Assembly: GCA_963825345.1 (NCBI GenBank)
Contig: CAWGSQ010000012.1
Location: forward strand, 558,001-622,000
DNA length: 64,000 bases
Direction: 5' to 3'
DNA from: JACVRW01 sp963825345
GTDB taxonomy: Bacteria; Actinomycetota; Thermoleophilia; Solirubrobacterales; Thermoleophilaceae
Below the pieces are notes generated by a model, which worked only from the letters and a program-made list of their open reading frames with translations, was not told the DNA's origin and searched no databases. Positions 8,722 to 17,283 of this stretch are shown in pieces (position 1 is the first letter of the stretch; every line of letters begins with the position of its first letter). The position numbers and the translations under genes were made by a program.

Positions 8722-9600
8722 CTATTCGTCCAGCCGGAATCCGTGCTCCAGCACGCCTTTTACGCCCGCGTCCAGGGCATTCAGGCGGTAGAGCGCTAGC
8801 GCTTCCGCCGAGCGGAAGCGTCGTCCCGGGAGCGGGTCGGGACCGTGGTGGGCGAGGATGCAGTGCGAGAGCGCGTGGAGCTTCGCCTCCGGGAATGCCT
8901 CGAGCCCTCGCGCGCGCTCTGTCACGAGCTGCTGGCCGAGGGTCAGATGGCCCACCAGCGAGCCGGCCTCGCTGAACGTGATCTCGGCTCCCCCGAGCTC
9001 GAACTCGAGCGTCTTGCCCACGTCGTGCAGGATCGCCGCGCACAGGAGCAGGTCCGAGTTCAGCCGCGGGTGGAGCGTGCAGGTCTCGTAGGCGAGCGTC
9101 CCCACCGCCACGGTGTGCTCGATCAGCCCGCCGAGATAGGCGTGGTGCCCCGAGCGCGTGCAGGGGGCGCGCCGGAAGTCCGCGCGGAAGGCGTCGTCGC
9201 CGAGGAACGAGTCGAGCAGCCGCCGGAGGTCGGCGTCGTACACCTCCCGCGACAGGTGTTCGAGGAAGCCCTCCAACTCCTCCATGTCGCGATACGCCAC
9301 CGGCAGGAACTCGGCCGGGTCGCTGGTCTCCTCCTGCGCGCGCCTGATGGTCTTGAGCGCCACCTGGAGCTCGTTACGGAAGCGCTCCACGTGCCCGCTC
9401 ACGGTCACGAGGTCGCCGCGGTCGAACTGGCCCGCGAGGAAGTCCGCGTCGCGAAATGCGCGGCCCGGGATCGCCCCCGTGCGGTCGCGCAATTCGACCG
9501 CCAGATAGGGCGCTCCGTTCTTGGCCGTGAGGCGGTCCTTGCGCGTGCAGGCAAACACACCCTCGACCTCGCCGCCTGCTCTCAGCTCAGCGATGGTCAC
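8722..9600 (-). CDS. OB-fold plus HD-domain protein, YhaM-like 3'-5' exonuclease
   Basis: A 292-residue protein. The N-terminal 95 residues form an OB-type nucleic-acid binding domain (VFACTRKDRLTAKNGAPYLA, DLVTVSGHVERF). A metal-dependent HD domain follows, with HTVAVGTLAYE and the diagnostic LHDVGKTLEF, then HHGPDPLPG near the C-terminus. This order matches the YhaM family of 3'-5' exoribonucleases acting on RNA or single-stranded DNA. The open frame continues upstream into the PAC2 gene; I chose GTG 9600, which places the OB fold at the N-terminus and separates the divergent genes by 47 bp. Confidence 0.8.
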   Translation of the reverse strand: MTIAELRAGGEVEGVFACTRKDRLTAKNGAPYLAVELRDRTGAIPGRAFRDADFLAGQFDRGDLVTVSGHVERFRNELQVALKTIRRAQEETSDPAEFLPVAYRDMEELEGFLEHLSREVYDADLRRLLDSFLGDDAFRADFRRAPCTRSGHHAYLGGLIEHTVAVGTLAYETCTLHPRLNSDLLLCAAILHDVGKTLEFELGGAEITFSEAGSLVGHLTLGQQLVTERARGLEAFPEAKLHALSHCILAHHGPDPLPGRRFRSAEALALYRLNALDAGVKGVLEHGFRLDE

Positions 9601-9634
9601 GGGTTCAATCGTGATCGCAGGCTCGGACGTCGGG

Positions 9635-9640
9635 TACCGT
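9635..9640 (+). promoter_or_regulatory. Candidate -10 element for the PAC2 gene
   Basis: TACCGT, 7 nt before the ATG at 9648. This spacing favours that ATG over the GTG at 9639, which would lie inside the hexamer. Confidence 0.45.
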
Positions 9641-9647
9641 GAGGCTG

Positions 9648-10538
9648 ATGACCGATGTGATCTGGCGAGACCGCCCCGAGCTGCGTGCACCCGTGATGGT
9701 GTGCGCCTTCAAGGGCTGGAACGACGCGGGCGAGGCCGCCTCCGCCGCGCTCTCCTACATCCGTGGCTCGTTCGAGTCCCGAGAGGTGGGCAGCATCGAT
9801 CCCGAGGAGTTCTACGACTTCACCGCCGTGCGGCCCACGGTCAAGCTCGTCGAGGGCAGCTCGCGCGAGATCGAGTGGCCGGAGAACTCGTTCTCGGTGG
9901 CGCCGGTGGCGGGTGCCGAGGGCGACCTCGTGATGCTTCAGGGCGTGGAGCCGTCGCTGCGCTGGCGCCGCTTCACCGAGGACGTTGTCACGGCGGCGCG
10001 CGACCTCGGCGTGCGCATGGTGATCACACTCGGCGCGCTGCTGGCGGACGTGCCGCACAGCCGCCCGGTGTCCATCACCGGCATCACCTCGGACGAGGCG
10101 CTCGTGCAGCGGCTGGGATTCGAGCCGCCGAGCTACGAGGGGCCGACCGGCATCGTCGGCCTGCTTCAGCAGGCGTGCGCGGAGACCGGCCTGCCCGCGG
10201 TGAGCCTCTGGGCGTCCGTGCCGCACTATGTGGCGGCCGCGCCCAACCCGAAGGTCGCGCTGGCGCTCGTGCGGGCGTTCGAGGGCACCGCGGGTCTTGC
10301 GGTGGACGGCGCCGAGCTGGAGAGCGCCGCGGAGGACTACGAGCGCCAGGTGACGGCCGCGGTGGCGAGCGACCCCGAGGTGAAGGCGTTCGTGGAGCGC
10401 CTCGAGACCGCCCTGGACGAGGAGACCGCGGAGAACCCGCCCGACGAGGGCCAGCTCCCCTCTGCAGACACAATTGCAAGCGATTTCCAGCGTTTTCTGC
10501 GCCAGCGCGGGCCTGGGGGCCCTGGACACTCGTCGTAG
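9648..10538 (+). CDS. PAC2-family (proteasome assembly chaperone-like) protein
   Basis: A 296-residue protein of the PAC2 family. It begins TDVIWRDRPELRAPVMVCAF followed by GWNDAGEAAS, the family's best conserved segment. RMVITLGALLADVPHSRP and a GLLQQACAETGLPAVSLWASVPHY segment follow. In actinobacteria PAC2 proteins are associated with proteasome-containing species but their job is not settled. The tail after about residue 245 is acidic and probably disordered. No proteasome subunit is in the window; the PafBC regulator at 59738 is the only related gene. Confidence 0.85.
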   Translation: MTDVIWRDRPELRAPVMVCAFKGWNDAGEAASAALSYIRGSFESREVGSIDPEEFYDFTAVRPTVKLVEGSSREIEWPENSFSVAPVAGAEGDLVMLQGVEPSLRWRRFTEDVVTAARDLGVRMVITLGALLADVPHSRPVSITGITSDEALVQRLGFEPPSYEGPTGIVGLLQQACAETGLPAVSLWASVPHYVAAAPNPKVALALVRAFEGTAGLAVDGAELESAAEDYERQVTAAVASDPEVKAFVERLETALDEETAENPPDEGQLPSADTIASDFQRFLRQRGPGGPGHSS

Positions 10539-10572
10539 TTTGCGCCCCTCGCAGGACGGGCACCATCACCCC

Positions 10573-10797
10573 ATGACAATTGGTGGCTCGATATTCCTGA
10601 TCGCAGTTGGCGCGATTCTGAGGTACGCAGTTGACGTCACGGTTTCCGGCATCGAGATTCAGACCATCGGTCTGATCCTCATGATCGCCGGCGTGGTCGG
10701 GCTCGTGATCGGGCTCTTCCTGCTGACCCAGACGCGCAGAAGCGCGGTCGCATACGACGACCGCCCGGTGGTCGACGACCGCCCGGTGGTCCGCTAG
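10573..10797 (+). CDS. Small two-helix membrane protein (DUF6458-like)
   Basis: A 74-residue protein beginning MTIGGSIFLIAVGAILRYAV. It has two hydrophobic helices at about 4-22 and 30-50 and a charged tail in which YDDRPVVDDRPVVR repeats a 7-residue unit. The pattern resembles the short DUF6458 membrane proteins of actinobacteria, function unknown. ATG 10573 is chosen because translation further upstream gives no plausible protein. The stop touches the end of the convergent helicase gene (10798). Confidence 0.7.
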   Translation: MTIGGSIFLIAVGAILRYAVDVTVSGIEIQTIGLILMIAGVVGLVIGLFLLTQTRRSAVAYDDRPVVDDRPVVR

Positions 10798-13700
10798 CTA
10801 CTTCTCGGCTGCCGGACAGATGATCCGGTAGTCACAGAAGCGACAGATCTCCGGCGAGGGGGTCGGCTCGAAGCGCTGCTTGAGAATTCCTCCGGCTATC
10901 TCGGAGACGGTGGCGCGCACCCTGTCGAGCTCCTCGTCGGAGTGCTCCACCGGCACCCTGTCGCCGGTGAGGACGTAGAAGTAGCTCTGCGCGGACGTCT
11001 CGAGCCCCCACGACTCGCGGGCTCCCATCTGGTACACGGACAGCTGCACGTCCTCGCGCAGCTCCTCCTCCGTCTTGGCGCGCCCGGTCTTGTAGTCGAT
11101 CAGCTCGTACGTGCCGTCCGGATGGCGGTCCACGCGGTCCACACGGCCACGCAACAGGTGCGGGCCGATCTTGAACGCGAACGAGCGCTCGAACCAGACC
11201 GCCTCCGAGTCGGAGTCGCGGTCGCGCTGCCAGTAGCTCTCGAGCGCCGTCACCGCGCGCTTGCGGAACTGCTGCTCGTCGTCGGAGTCGCCGAAGCCCG
11301 AGCGGCGCCATGACGCCTCGAACAGCTCCATCAGCTGCGCGAGCGAGCCGTCGTGCGTGAGGCGGCCGGCTCGGCCGGCCGCGGAGCGATGCCCTTCCTT
11401 CTGTCCGTGGAAGCGCTCCAGCACCTGGTGCACCACGATCCCGAAGCGCTGGTAGATGGTCGGCTCCTGGGGGATCCGGAAGACCCGCGCGAACTTGTAC
11501 TTGAGCGGGCAGATCCGGTAGGTGTCGATGTCCGAGGCCGACAGCATCAGGCCGCGCCCGCGACGCGGGATGAACGGGTCGAGCGAGGGCTCGGAGCCGT
11601 TCTGGTCGCTCGCCGGCCGCTCGGCCGGATCGCGCTCGGTGTCGCGCAGCCAGCTGTCGAGCGCCGACTGCTCGAGGATCTCGCGCTGCTCCGGCGTGGC
11701 GCACTGGAGCAGGATCTCGTTCACGGCCGGGAGCGCGGCGTCGAGCGTCTGGCCCTCCTTGGCCCGCTCGATCAGCGCCGCCACCTTGATCAGCTCGAGG
11801 TAGCGGGAGACGGCCTGGTCCACGTCGAGGTAGGTGTCGAGCCGCATCTCCCCTAGCCGGCCGCCCATGCGAGCGACCGTGTCGAGCAGCTCGTCGCGCA
11901 TGATCCGGAAGGTCGAGTGGAGCCCCTCCGCCGGTCCGAACAGCTCCTCCTCGAAGACCTCCTCCTCCACGCCGGTCGCCGCCATCGCCTCCTCGTAGAA
12001 CGGTGAGGGTCGCGGCGTGGTGCCGGGAGCGCCTGACTCTGCCCACGCAAGCACGAGCCCCTTGCGGGCGCGAGTCATGGCGAGGTGCAGCAGGCCGCGC
12101 ATCTCGGCCTCGTGGGCCTCACGGCCGGCGAGCGCGGGCCGCCGGCCCTTGAGGAGCTCGGCCGGGATGCCGTCCGCCTCGGGGCGGAACGGACCCGGCA
12201 TGTGGGCCGCGGACAGGCCGAGCACAAAGACGTGGTCGAACTCGAGGCCGCGCGCCGCGCTCATGCTCCTCACCTGCACGGCGGGCGCCGTGGGCGTGCC
12301 GGTGGCCTCCTCCTCGCGCAGCCCGGACTCGGCCACAGCGGCGAGGTAGCGCGTGAAGTCCCGCGCCGTGGCGTGCGGCTCGCGGCGCATGTAGGCCGTG
12401 GCCAGCTCGGAGAGCTTCGCGATGTTGCGGAGCCGCTCGACGGTGTCCGCATGCGTGGCGAACACCTGCTGGCGGCGCAGCCCGATGCGCTCGATCAGTC
12501 GCAGCACGAACGCGTCGGGGCGCCGGTCCTCGAAGGCGTTCGACGCCGAGCGGTAGAGACGCAGGAACGCCCGCGCCCGGTCGCGGCCCTCCTCGGAGAG
12601 CTGCGGGCCCTCGAGCGCAGCGGCCACCGCCGAGGGCATGTCGAGCTTGCGCCGCCGGGCGTGCTGCGTCAGGCGAGCAACGTCCACGGAGCGCAGCTCC
12701 ACGGGTGGCCTGGTGAGCGCCCGCACGACCGCGCCGGAGTCGTTGGGGTCGGCGAGCGCGCGCAGCCATGCCAGCACGTCGCGCACCTCCGCTCGCTGGA
12801 AGTAGGCGGCCGAGCCGCACACCCGCGCCGGCAGCGCGCGCTCCTCCAGGGCGGACGCGATCACGGTGCCCTCGCTCTTGACGGATCGAACGAGCACGCA
12901 GATCTGCTCGGGCGGCACGCCGGAGGCGATCAGCTGCTCCGCCTCGGCCGCCACGGCCTGCGCCTGGGCCCGCTCCGAGCGGCAGCGCCAGAAGCGCACG
13001 CGGCCGCCGCTCACTCCGGTGAGCTTCCTGCCCGGTGCTACCGCGGCGGCCGCATCGAGGATGCGTCGGCCCGATCGGCAGCTGCGCTCGAGCTTCACCA
13101 CCTTTGCCTCCGGCAGCTCCTCATGGAAGCGGTCGTCGGCGCCCACGAGCGTCACCTGGCGGTGCTCGTCGATCAGCAGGCGCAGGAGCATTCCCTGGGC
13201 GAAGTTCGTGTCGTCGTACTCGTCCACGAGCACATGCTGGAAGCGTCCCGCGACGCGCTCGCGCACGTGTGGGCGCTCGTGGAGGAGCTGGAAGGCGTGC
13301 AGGATGAGGTCGCCGAAGTCGAGCGCGCCGCGCTCCGCGAGCAGACGGTCGTGGTCCGCGTACAGGCGAGCGAACTCGAGCTCGCGGGCCGCGCCGGTGC
13401 GGGCCGCGTCGCTCTCCGCCGCGGCCATCGTGCGCTCGGCGTAGGCGCGGTAGTCCTCGGCCGAGATCATCTCGTCCTTCAGCCGGTCGATGCGCGCGAC
13501 GAAGCTGGCGAGCAGAGGCGCCGGGTTGCCCCTGATCTCGTGCTCGCGCAGGGAGAGGTCGTGGATCCGCTCCAGCAGGAGCGCGAGGCGGTCGGCCGGG
13601 GTCACGGGAGAGAGGAACGGATCCACGCCGGCCTCGAGCGCCTCGTCTTGCAGGAGGCCCAGGCAGAAGGAGCGGAACGTCTCAACGTGCAGCTCCTCGT

Positions 13701-13935
13701 ACGGCGCCTCGAGCTCCGCCTCCAGACGCTCGCGCATCGCCGCGGCGGCGGGCGCCGAGAACGTGAGCGTGAGGATGCGCTCGGCGGGCACTCCCTGGCC
13801 CACCAGCCACACGACGCGGCTCACCACCGTCTGCGTCTTTCCGGTGCCGGCCCCGGCCGCGACGACCAGCGGGCCGTCGGGATGGGTGACGGCCGCCTCC
13901 TGCGCGCGGTTCAGGCCGTCGAGGGCTACAGGCAT
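10798..13935 (-). CDS. UvrD/AddA-like superfamily 1 helicase with C-terminal RecB-type nuclease
   Basis: A 1045-residue repair enzyme. A UvrD/Rep-type helicase has Walker A AGAGTGKT at 27-34, TLTFSAPAA at 56-64 (motif Ia), DEYDDTN at 238-244 (motif II, normally DEYQDTN) and MTRARKGL (motif VI). A PDDEXK nuclease occupies about the last 240 residues, with ELIDYKTG as catalytic core. Four Cys (one in YRICPLKY near 815, then C1031, C1034, C1040) match the AddB/AddA-type Fe-S cluster. It would unwind and trim double-strand breaks. Motif III is abnormal: VGADDRF leads straight into LPEAKVVKLERSCRSG, with the usual Q-SIY-FRGA segment missing. ATG 13935 is preceded by a TATCCT hexamer. Confidence 0.88.
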   Translation of the reverse strand: MPVALDGLNRAQEAAVTHPDGPLVVAAGAGTGKTQTVVSRVVWLVGQGVPAERILTLTFSAPAAAAMRERLEAELEAPYEELHVETFRSFCLGLLQDEALEAGVDPFLSPVTPADRLALLLERIHDLSLREHEIRGNPAPLLASFVARIDRLKDEMISAEDYRAYAERTMAAAESDAARTGAARELEFARLYADHDRLLAERGALDFGDLILHAFQLLHERPHVRERVAGRFQHVLVDEYDDTNFAQGMLLRLLIDEHRQVTLVGADDRFHEELPEAKVVKLERSCRSGRRILDAAAAVAPGRKLTGVSGGRVRFWRCRSERAQAQAVAAEAEQLIASGVPPEQICVLVRSVKSEGTVIASALEERALPARVCGSAAYFQRAEVRDVLAWLRALADPNDSGAVVRALTRPPVELRSVDVARLTQHARRRKLDMPSAVAAALEGPQLSEEGRDRARAFLRLYRSASNAFEDRRPDAFVLRLIERIGLRRQQVFATHADTVERLRNIAKLSELATAYMRREPHATARDFTRYLAAVAESGLREEEATGTPTAPAVQVRSMSAARGLEFDHVFVLGLSAAHMPGPFRPEADGIPAELLKGRRPALAGREAHEAEMRGLLHLAMTRARKGLVLAWAESGAPGTTPRPSPFYEEAMAATGVEEEVFEEELFGPAEGLHSTFRIMRDELLDTVARMGGRLGEMRLDTYLDVDQAVSRYLELIKVAALIERAKEGQTLDAALPAVNEILLQCATPEQREILEQSALDSWLRDTERDPAERPASDQNGSEPSLDPFIPRRGRGLMLSASDIDTYRICPLKYKFARVFRIPQEPTIYQRFGIVVHQVLERFHGQKEGHRSAAGRAGRLTHDGSLAQLMELFEASWRRSGFGDSDDEQQFRKRAVTALESYWQRDRDSDSEAVWFERSFAFKIGPHLLRGRVDRVDRHPDGTYELIDYKTGRAKTEEELREDVQLSVYQMGARESWGLETSAQSYFYVLTGDRVPVEHSDEELDRVRATVSEIAGGILKQRFEPTPSPEICRFCDYRIICPAAEK

Positions 13936-13942
13936 CGCGGCC

Positions 13943-13949
13943 TAGGATA
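13943..13949. promoter_or_regulatory. Shared divergent -10 elements
   Basis: TAGGATA serves both directions. TAGGAT on the plus strand is 10 nt before the GTG at 13959. TATCCT on the minus strand is 8 nt before the helicase ATG at 13935. Confidence 0.45.
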
Positions 13950-13958
13950 CGCCGCAGC

Positions 13959-14789
13959 GTGCCCCTTCCGGACAGCACCGATTGGCTTGGCTTCTGCCGC
14001 CGCGCTGCGGGCGCCGCCCGCGACGCCGTTCAGGCGTACGCCACCACGTCCGAGCGAGGGGTCGAAACCGGCCGCGGCGAGGGCGGCGACATGGCATACG
14101 TGATCGATCGCGCGGCCGAGGACGCGATCTTTGCGGAGATCGAGGGCCTGGGGGTGTCCGTCACCGCCATCTCCGAAGAGCGCGGTGAGCTGGAGATCGC
14201 CGGCGGCAGCGACCTTCGCATAGTCATCGATCCCGTTGACGGCTCTCTCAATGCCAAGCGCGGCCTGCCCTTTGCATGCGTTTCGATCGCAATCGCCTCT
14301 GGCCCGCGGATGGACGATGTCGAGCTCGGCTGGGTCGCGGAGCTCGACCCGCGGCTGTCGTCTGGCGACGAGCCCCGCCGTGGGCGCGATTGGTGGGCGC
14401 TGAAGGGGGAGGGTGCGTTCCGGGATGGCGAGCTCTTGCCGCCGCTTAGGCCGGGACCGCTCGAGGTGCTCGGGCTCGAGACCGCGCGCCCGGAGCTCGT
14501 GGCGGCAGTCGCATCCGCCATCGAGTCCGTGGGCGCCCGCCGCATCCGCGCGCTGGGCTCGGTGGCGATGACCCTCTGCCTGGTGGCCGCCGGCCAGCTC
14601 GACGCGATGCTGAGCCTCCGCCCAATCCGCTCGGTCGACGCCGCGGCCGCCCAGCTGCTCGTGAAGGAGGCAGGCGGAGCCGTGGTTTTCCCTGCGGCCG
14701 ACGATCTTTCTCTCGAGATGCGCTCGCCGGTGCTGGCAGCGCGGGATGGCGCCCTGCTCGAACGCCTGCGCACCACGTTCGCTGGTTGA
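13959..14789 (+). CDS. Inositol monophosphatase-family phosphatase
   Basis: A 276-residue FIG-superfamily protein that hydrolyses a small phosphate ester with Mg2+. The metal site is seen as SEERGE (72-77) and IDPVDGSLN (90-98), where D91 and D94 are the expected ligands. The C-terminal motif is RSVDAAAAQLLVKEAGG, a variant of the usual WDxAA. True inositol monophosphatases have DP(I/V)DGT, so the substrate may differ (inositol phosphate, fructose-1,6-bisphosphate or PAP are all possible). Transcribed divergently from the helicase with 23 bp between the starts. Confidence 0.82.
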   Translation: MPLPDSTDWLGFCRRAAGAARDAVQAYATTSERGVETGRGEGGDMAYVIDRAAEDAIFAEIEGLGVSVTAISEERGELEIAGGSDLRIVIDPVDGSLNAKRGLPFACVSIAIASGPRMDDVELGWVAELDPRLSSGDEPRRGRDWWALKGEGAFRDGELLPPLRPGPLEVLGLETARPELVAAVASAIESVGARRIRALGSVAMTLCLVAAGQLDAMLSLRPIRSVDAAAAQLLVKEAGGAVVFPAADDLSLEMRSPVLAARDGALLERLRTTFAG

Positions 14790-14814
14790 ACGGCAGCACT
14801 GAGGAGGTCGAGTG

Positions 14815-14867
14815 TCCTGCCTGGACTACCCATACGGTAGGTAGAACAGGACGGTCGCCGGAAAACC
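14815..14867. repeat. 37-bp hairpin element, copy A, with conserved tail
   Basis: TCCTG at 14815-14819 pairs with CAGGA at 14847-14851. The inner stem CTACC/GGTAG closes on the loop CATAC (14831-14835). The tail CGGTCGCCGGAAAACC (14852-14867) resembles that of copy C. It lies between the IMPase stop and the topoisomerase start. Copies B and C are at 35498 and 62392. Confidence 0.75.
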
Positions 14868-14909
14868 ACTCGGATTGGCAGCGTCGCCTAGCGGGCATTG
14901 GGTTCCTCC

Positions 14910-15974
14910 ATGGCCCGTCTCAAGAAAGTCGACTGCTCTGGCCCCGGCATTCGCCGGCGTCGCCGCGGCAAGGGCTTCGAGTACCTCGACGACGACGGCA
15001 AGCGGGTGACCGAGCCGAGCGTGCTCGAGCGCATCCGTGAGCTCGCCATCCCGCCCGCGTGGGAGGAGGTCTGGATCTGCCCGTATCCGATGGGTCACAT
15101 CCAGGCCACGGGGACCGACGCCGCGGGTCGCAAGCAGTACCGCTACCACGACCGGTGGCGCGAGCGGCGCGACGCCGAGAAGTTCGAGGAGATGATCGAT
15201 TTCGCGCGGGCGCTCCCGCGCATGCGGGAGCGCGTGGCCAGGGACATCAAGAAGAAGGGCATGCCGCCCGAGAAGACCCTCGCGTGCGCGATGCGCCTGC
15301 TCGACCGAGGCTTCTTCCGGATCGGCTCGGAGAACTACGCGGAGGAGAACGACACCTACGGCATCGCCACGATGGGCAAGCGCCACGTGACGGTCTCGGG
15401 CGACCAGGTGACGTTCGACTACGAGGCGAAGGGCGGCAAGCGGCGCGTCCAGTCGATCGGCGACCCCGAGGTGGCGGAAATCGCGCGCGCGCTGAAGAAG
15501 CGCCGCGGCGGCGGCGAGGAGCTGCTCGCCTACAAGGTGGGCCGGCGCTGGGTGGACGTGAAGTCGGCGGACATCAACGCGTACCTGAAGGAAGCCAGCG
15601 GCGGCGACTTCAGCGCGAAGGACTTCCGCACCTGGAGCGGCACGGTGCTCGCCGCGGTCGCGCTCGCGGTGGCGGGAATGGCGTCGACCTCGAAGTCCTC
15701 ACGCACGCGCGCGAAGAGCCGCGCCGTGAAAGAGGTCTCCCGCTACCTCGGCAACACGCCGGCGGTCTGCCGGGCCTCGTACATCGACCCGCGCGTGTTC
15801 GATCGCTTCGATGGAGGACTCACGATCGGCGGTGCGCTCCCGGAGCTGGTGGAGGACACGGCGAAATGGCCCGACGTCCAGCGTGCCGTGGAGGAGGCCG
15901 TGCTCGACCTGATCGCGGAGAACCGCGAGTCGGACCTTGTCGAGGAGGGTGTCGAGCTGGCCGCGGTCGCCTAG
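14910..15974 (+). CDS. DNA topoisomerase IB (eukaryotic/poxvirus-like type)
   Basis: A 354-residue type IB topoisomerase that relaxes supercoils by a 3'-phosphotyrosyl nick. The N-terminal domain covers about 1-90 (LAIPPAWEEVWICPYPMGHI, QATGTDAAGRKQYRYH). The catalytic domain carries R137 in FRIGSENY, K157, R240 in KDFRTWSGT and the nucleophile Y291 in SYIDPRVFDRF. These are the catalytic residues of bacterial TopIB. ATG 14910 is preferred over the in-frame TTG at 14898. The stop overlaps the convergent CAP gene by 4 bp. Confidence 0.92.
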   Translation: MARLKKVDCSGPGIRRRRRGKGFEYLDDDGKRVTEPSVLERIRELAIPPAWEEVWICPYPMGHIQATGTDAAGRKQYRYHDRWRERRDAEKFEEMIDFARALPRMRERVARDIKKKGMPPEKTLACAMRLLDRGFFRIGSENYAEENDTYGIATMGKRHVTVSGDQVTFDYEAKGGKRRVQSIGDPEVAEIARALKKRRGGGEELLAYKVGRRWVDVKSADINAYLKEASGGDFSAKDFRTWSGTVLAAVALAVAGMASTSKSSRTRAKSRAVKEVSRYLGNTPAVCRASYIDPRVFDRFDGGLTIGGALPELVEDTAKWPDVQRAVEEAVLDLIAENRESDLVEEGVELAAVA

Positions 15975-16513
15975 GAGCGGCGGCCGAAGTCCGTCGTGTA
16001 GGTGCCGCCACCGCCGCCACTCGGCGTGCCAAGGGCGATCCCGATGCCGATCGCGCGGTACGAGCTGCTGAGGATGTTCGCGCGGTGCGGAGGGCTGTTC
16101 ATCCAGGCCCTTCCAATCGAGCGCGGGGTCGAGCGGCTGCCCGAGCCGTAGGCGATGTTCTCGCCGACGGTCCAGCTGCGGGCGCCCGAGAGATAGCCGG
16201 TGCTGCGGATGCGGTCGACGAAGCTCGCGCCGCCCGGCGAGGTGTGCGAGAAGAACCTGTGACGCGCCATGGCGCGCGAGTGGCGCCGGGCTGCCGTCGA
16301 GAGCTTGCGATTCAGTCGCAGCGGACGCAGGCGATGGCGCGAGCGCTCGGCGTTGAGCACGCAGAGCGTGGCGCGGACGAGGGCGCGCTTGCTCGCCTTT
16401 GCGGCAGTCGCGTTCGCGGAGCTGCACGCTCCGGCGGCGGAGGCGTTCGGCACGGCGAAGAGAAGGACGGCAAGGGCAGTCACGACCAGCACTGCGGACT
16501 TGGTAAGGCTCAT
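15971..16513 (-). CDS. Secreted CAP-domain (SCP/PR1, YkwD-like) protein
   Basis: A 180-residue protein with a signal peptide (residues 1-26, hydrophobic core VLVVTALAVLLFAV, cleavage after ASA). The CAP domain shows LNAERSRHRLRPL, ARRHSRAMARHRFFSHTSP with conserved His residues, WTVGENIAYG and WMNSPPHRANIL. All match YkwD-like proteins. It would be exported to the envelope; the biochemical role of bacterial CAP proteins is poorly known. Basic residues near 40-70 suggest wall binding. Convergent with topoisomerase IB. Confidence 0.88.
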   Translation of the reverse strand: MSLTKSAVLVVTALAVLLFAVPNASAAGACSSANATAAKASKRALVRATLCVLNAERSRHRLRPLRLNRKLSTAARRHSRAMARHRFFSHTSPGGASFVDRIRSTGYLSGARSWTVGENIAYGSGSRSTPRSIGRAWMNSPPHRANILSSSYRAIGIGIALGTPSGGGGGTYTTDFGRRS

Positions 16514-16587
16514 GCCCTAGTTCAGTCGACCGCTCGCGAGAGACCTTTAAGAGGTCGGAGATCTGGCCTGGACGGACGTTCGAACCC

Positions 16588-16612
16588 GTTTTGGGGATAG
16601 GACCGCGGGTAG
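16588..16612 (+). promoter_or_regulatory. SigF/SigB-like promoter of the HAD-LigD-Ku operon
   Basis: GTTT at 16588-16591, a 15-bp spacer and GGGTAG at 16607-16612, ending 9 nt before the ATG at 16622. Element order and spacing match the candidate before sigF. Confidence 0.45.
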
Positions 16613-16621
16613 GGACTCCGA

Positions 16622-17278
16622 ATGCCTCCCGCCGCCATCCTCGACGTCGACGGCACGCTCGTCGACACGAACTATCACCACGCGATCGCCTGGTATCGGG
16701 CCTTCCGCCAAAACGAGGTCCTGCTGCCGATCTGGCGCATCCACAGGCACATCGGGATGGGCGGTGACCAGCTCGTCGAGGCGCTCGGCGGCGAGCAGCT
16801 CGAGAACGAGAAGGGCGACGACATCCGCGCCGCCGAGAGCGTGCTCTACGGGGAGCTGATGAGCGAGGTCGAGCCGCTCGCGGGCGCGCGTGAGCTGATC
16901 GAGGACCTCAAGCGGAGCGGCCACTCGGTGGTGCTCGCCAGCTCGGCGAAGCAGCACGAGGTGGACCACTACCTGGACCTGCTGGACGCGCGCGAGCTGG
17001 CCGACGACTGGACCACCTCCGACGACGTGGAGGCCACGAAGCCCGAGCCCGACCTCGTGGTGGCAGCGGTGGAGAAGGCGGGCGGTGGCGAGGCCGTGAT
17101 GGTGGGCGACTCGACCTGGGACTGCGAGGCCGCCAAGCGCGCCGGACTCGACACGATCGCAGTGCTCACCGGCGGCTTCTCCGAGACGGAGCTGCGCGAT
17201 GCCGGCGCGCTCGTCGTCTATTCGTCGATCGAGGACCTGCGCGAGTCCCTCGACGAGACCCCGCTTGCGGCAAGCTAG
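16622..17278 (+). CDS. HAD-superfamily hydrolase, phosphoglycolate phosphatase-like
   Basis: A 218-residue cytoplasmic phosphatase. Motif I is ILDVDGTLVDT with D8 and D10. Motif II is VVLASSAKQHE (the Ser after the hydrophobic strand), and motif III/IV is VMVGDSTWDCEAAKRAG. A helical cap lies between motifs I and II, as in beta-phosphoglucomutase/Gph-type HADs. The ligase gene starts 5 bp after its stop, so it leads the NHEJ operon. A role in processing 3'-phosphate or phosphoglycolate ends is attractive but only inferred from position. Confidence 0.82.
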   Translation: MPPAAILDVDGTLVDTNYHHAIAWYRAFRQNEVLLPIWRIHRHIGMGGDQLVEALGGEQLENEKGDDIRAAESVLYGELMSEVEPLAGARELIEDLKRSGHSVVLASSAKQHEVDHYLDLLDARELADDWTTSDDVEATKPEPDLVVAAVEKAGGGEAVMVGDSTWDCEAAKRAGLDTIAVLTGGFSETELRDAGALVVYSSIEDLRESLDETPLAAS

Positions 17279-17283
17279 GGGGC

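Noticed and set aside
9601..9690. An N-terminal extension of the OB-HD protein to 9690
   Set aside because: It runs through the PAC2 promoter and start codon, and the extra residues (Ser/Arg-rich) do not belong to the OB fold.
12085..14103. A 672-codon open frame antisense to the helicase-nuclease gene
   Set aside because: GC-rich shadow; its sequence is low-complexity His/Arg/Ala and the opposite frame has all helicase motifs.
15059..16600. A 513-codon plus-strand frame across topoisomerase IB and the CAP gene
   Set aside because: Out-of-frame shadow; both real genes have clear catalytic or domain motifs.
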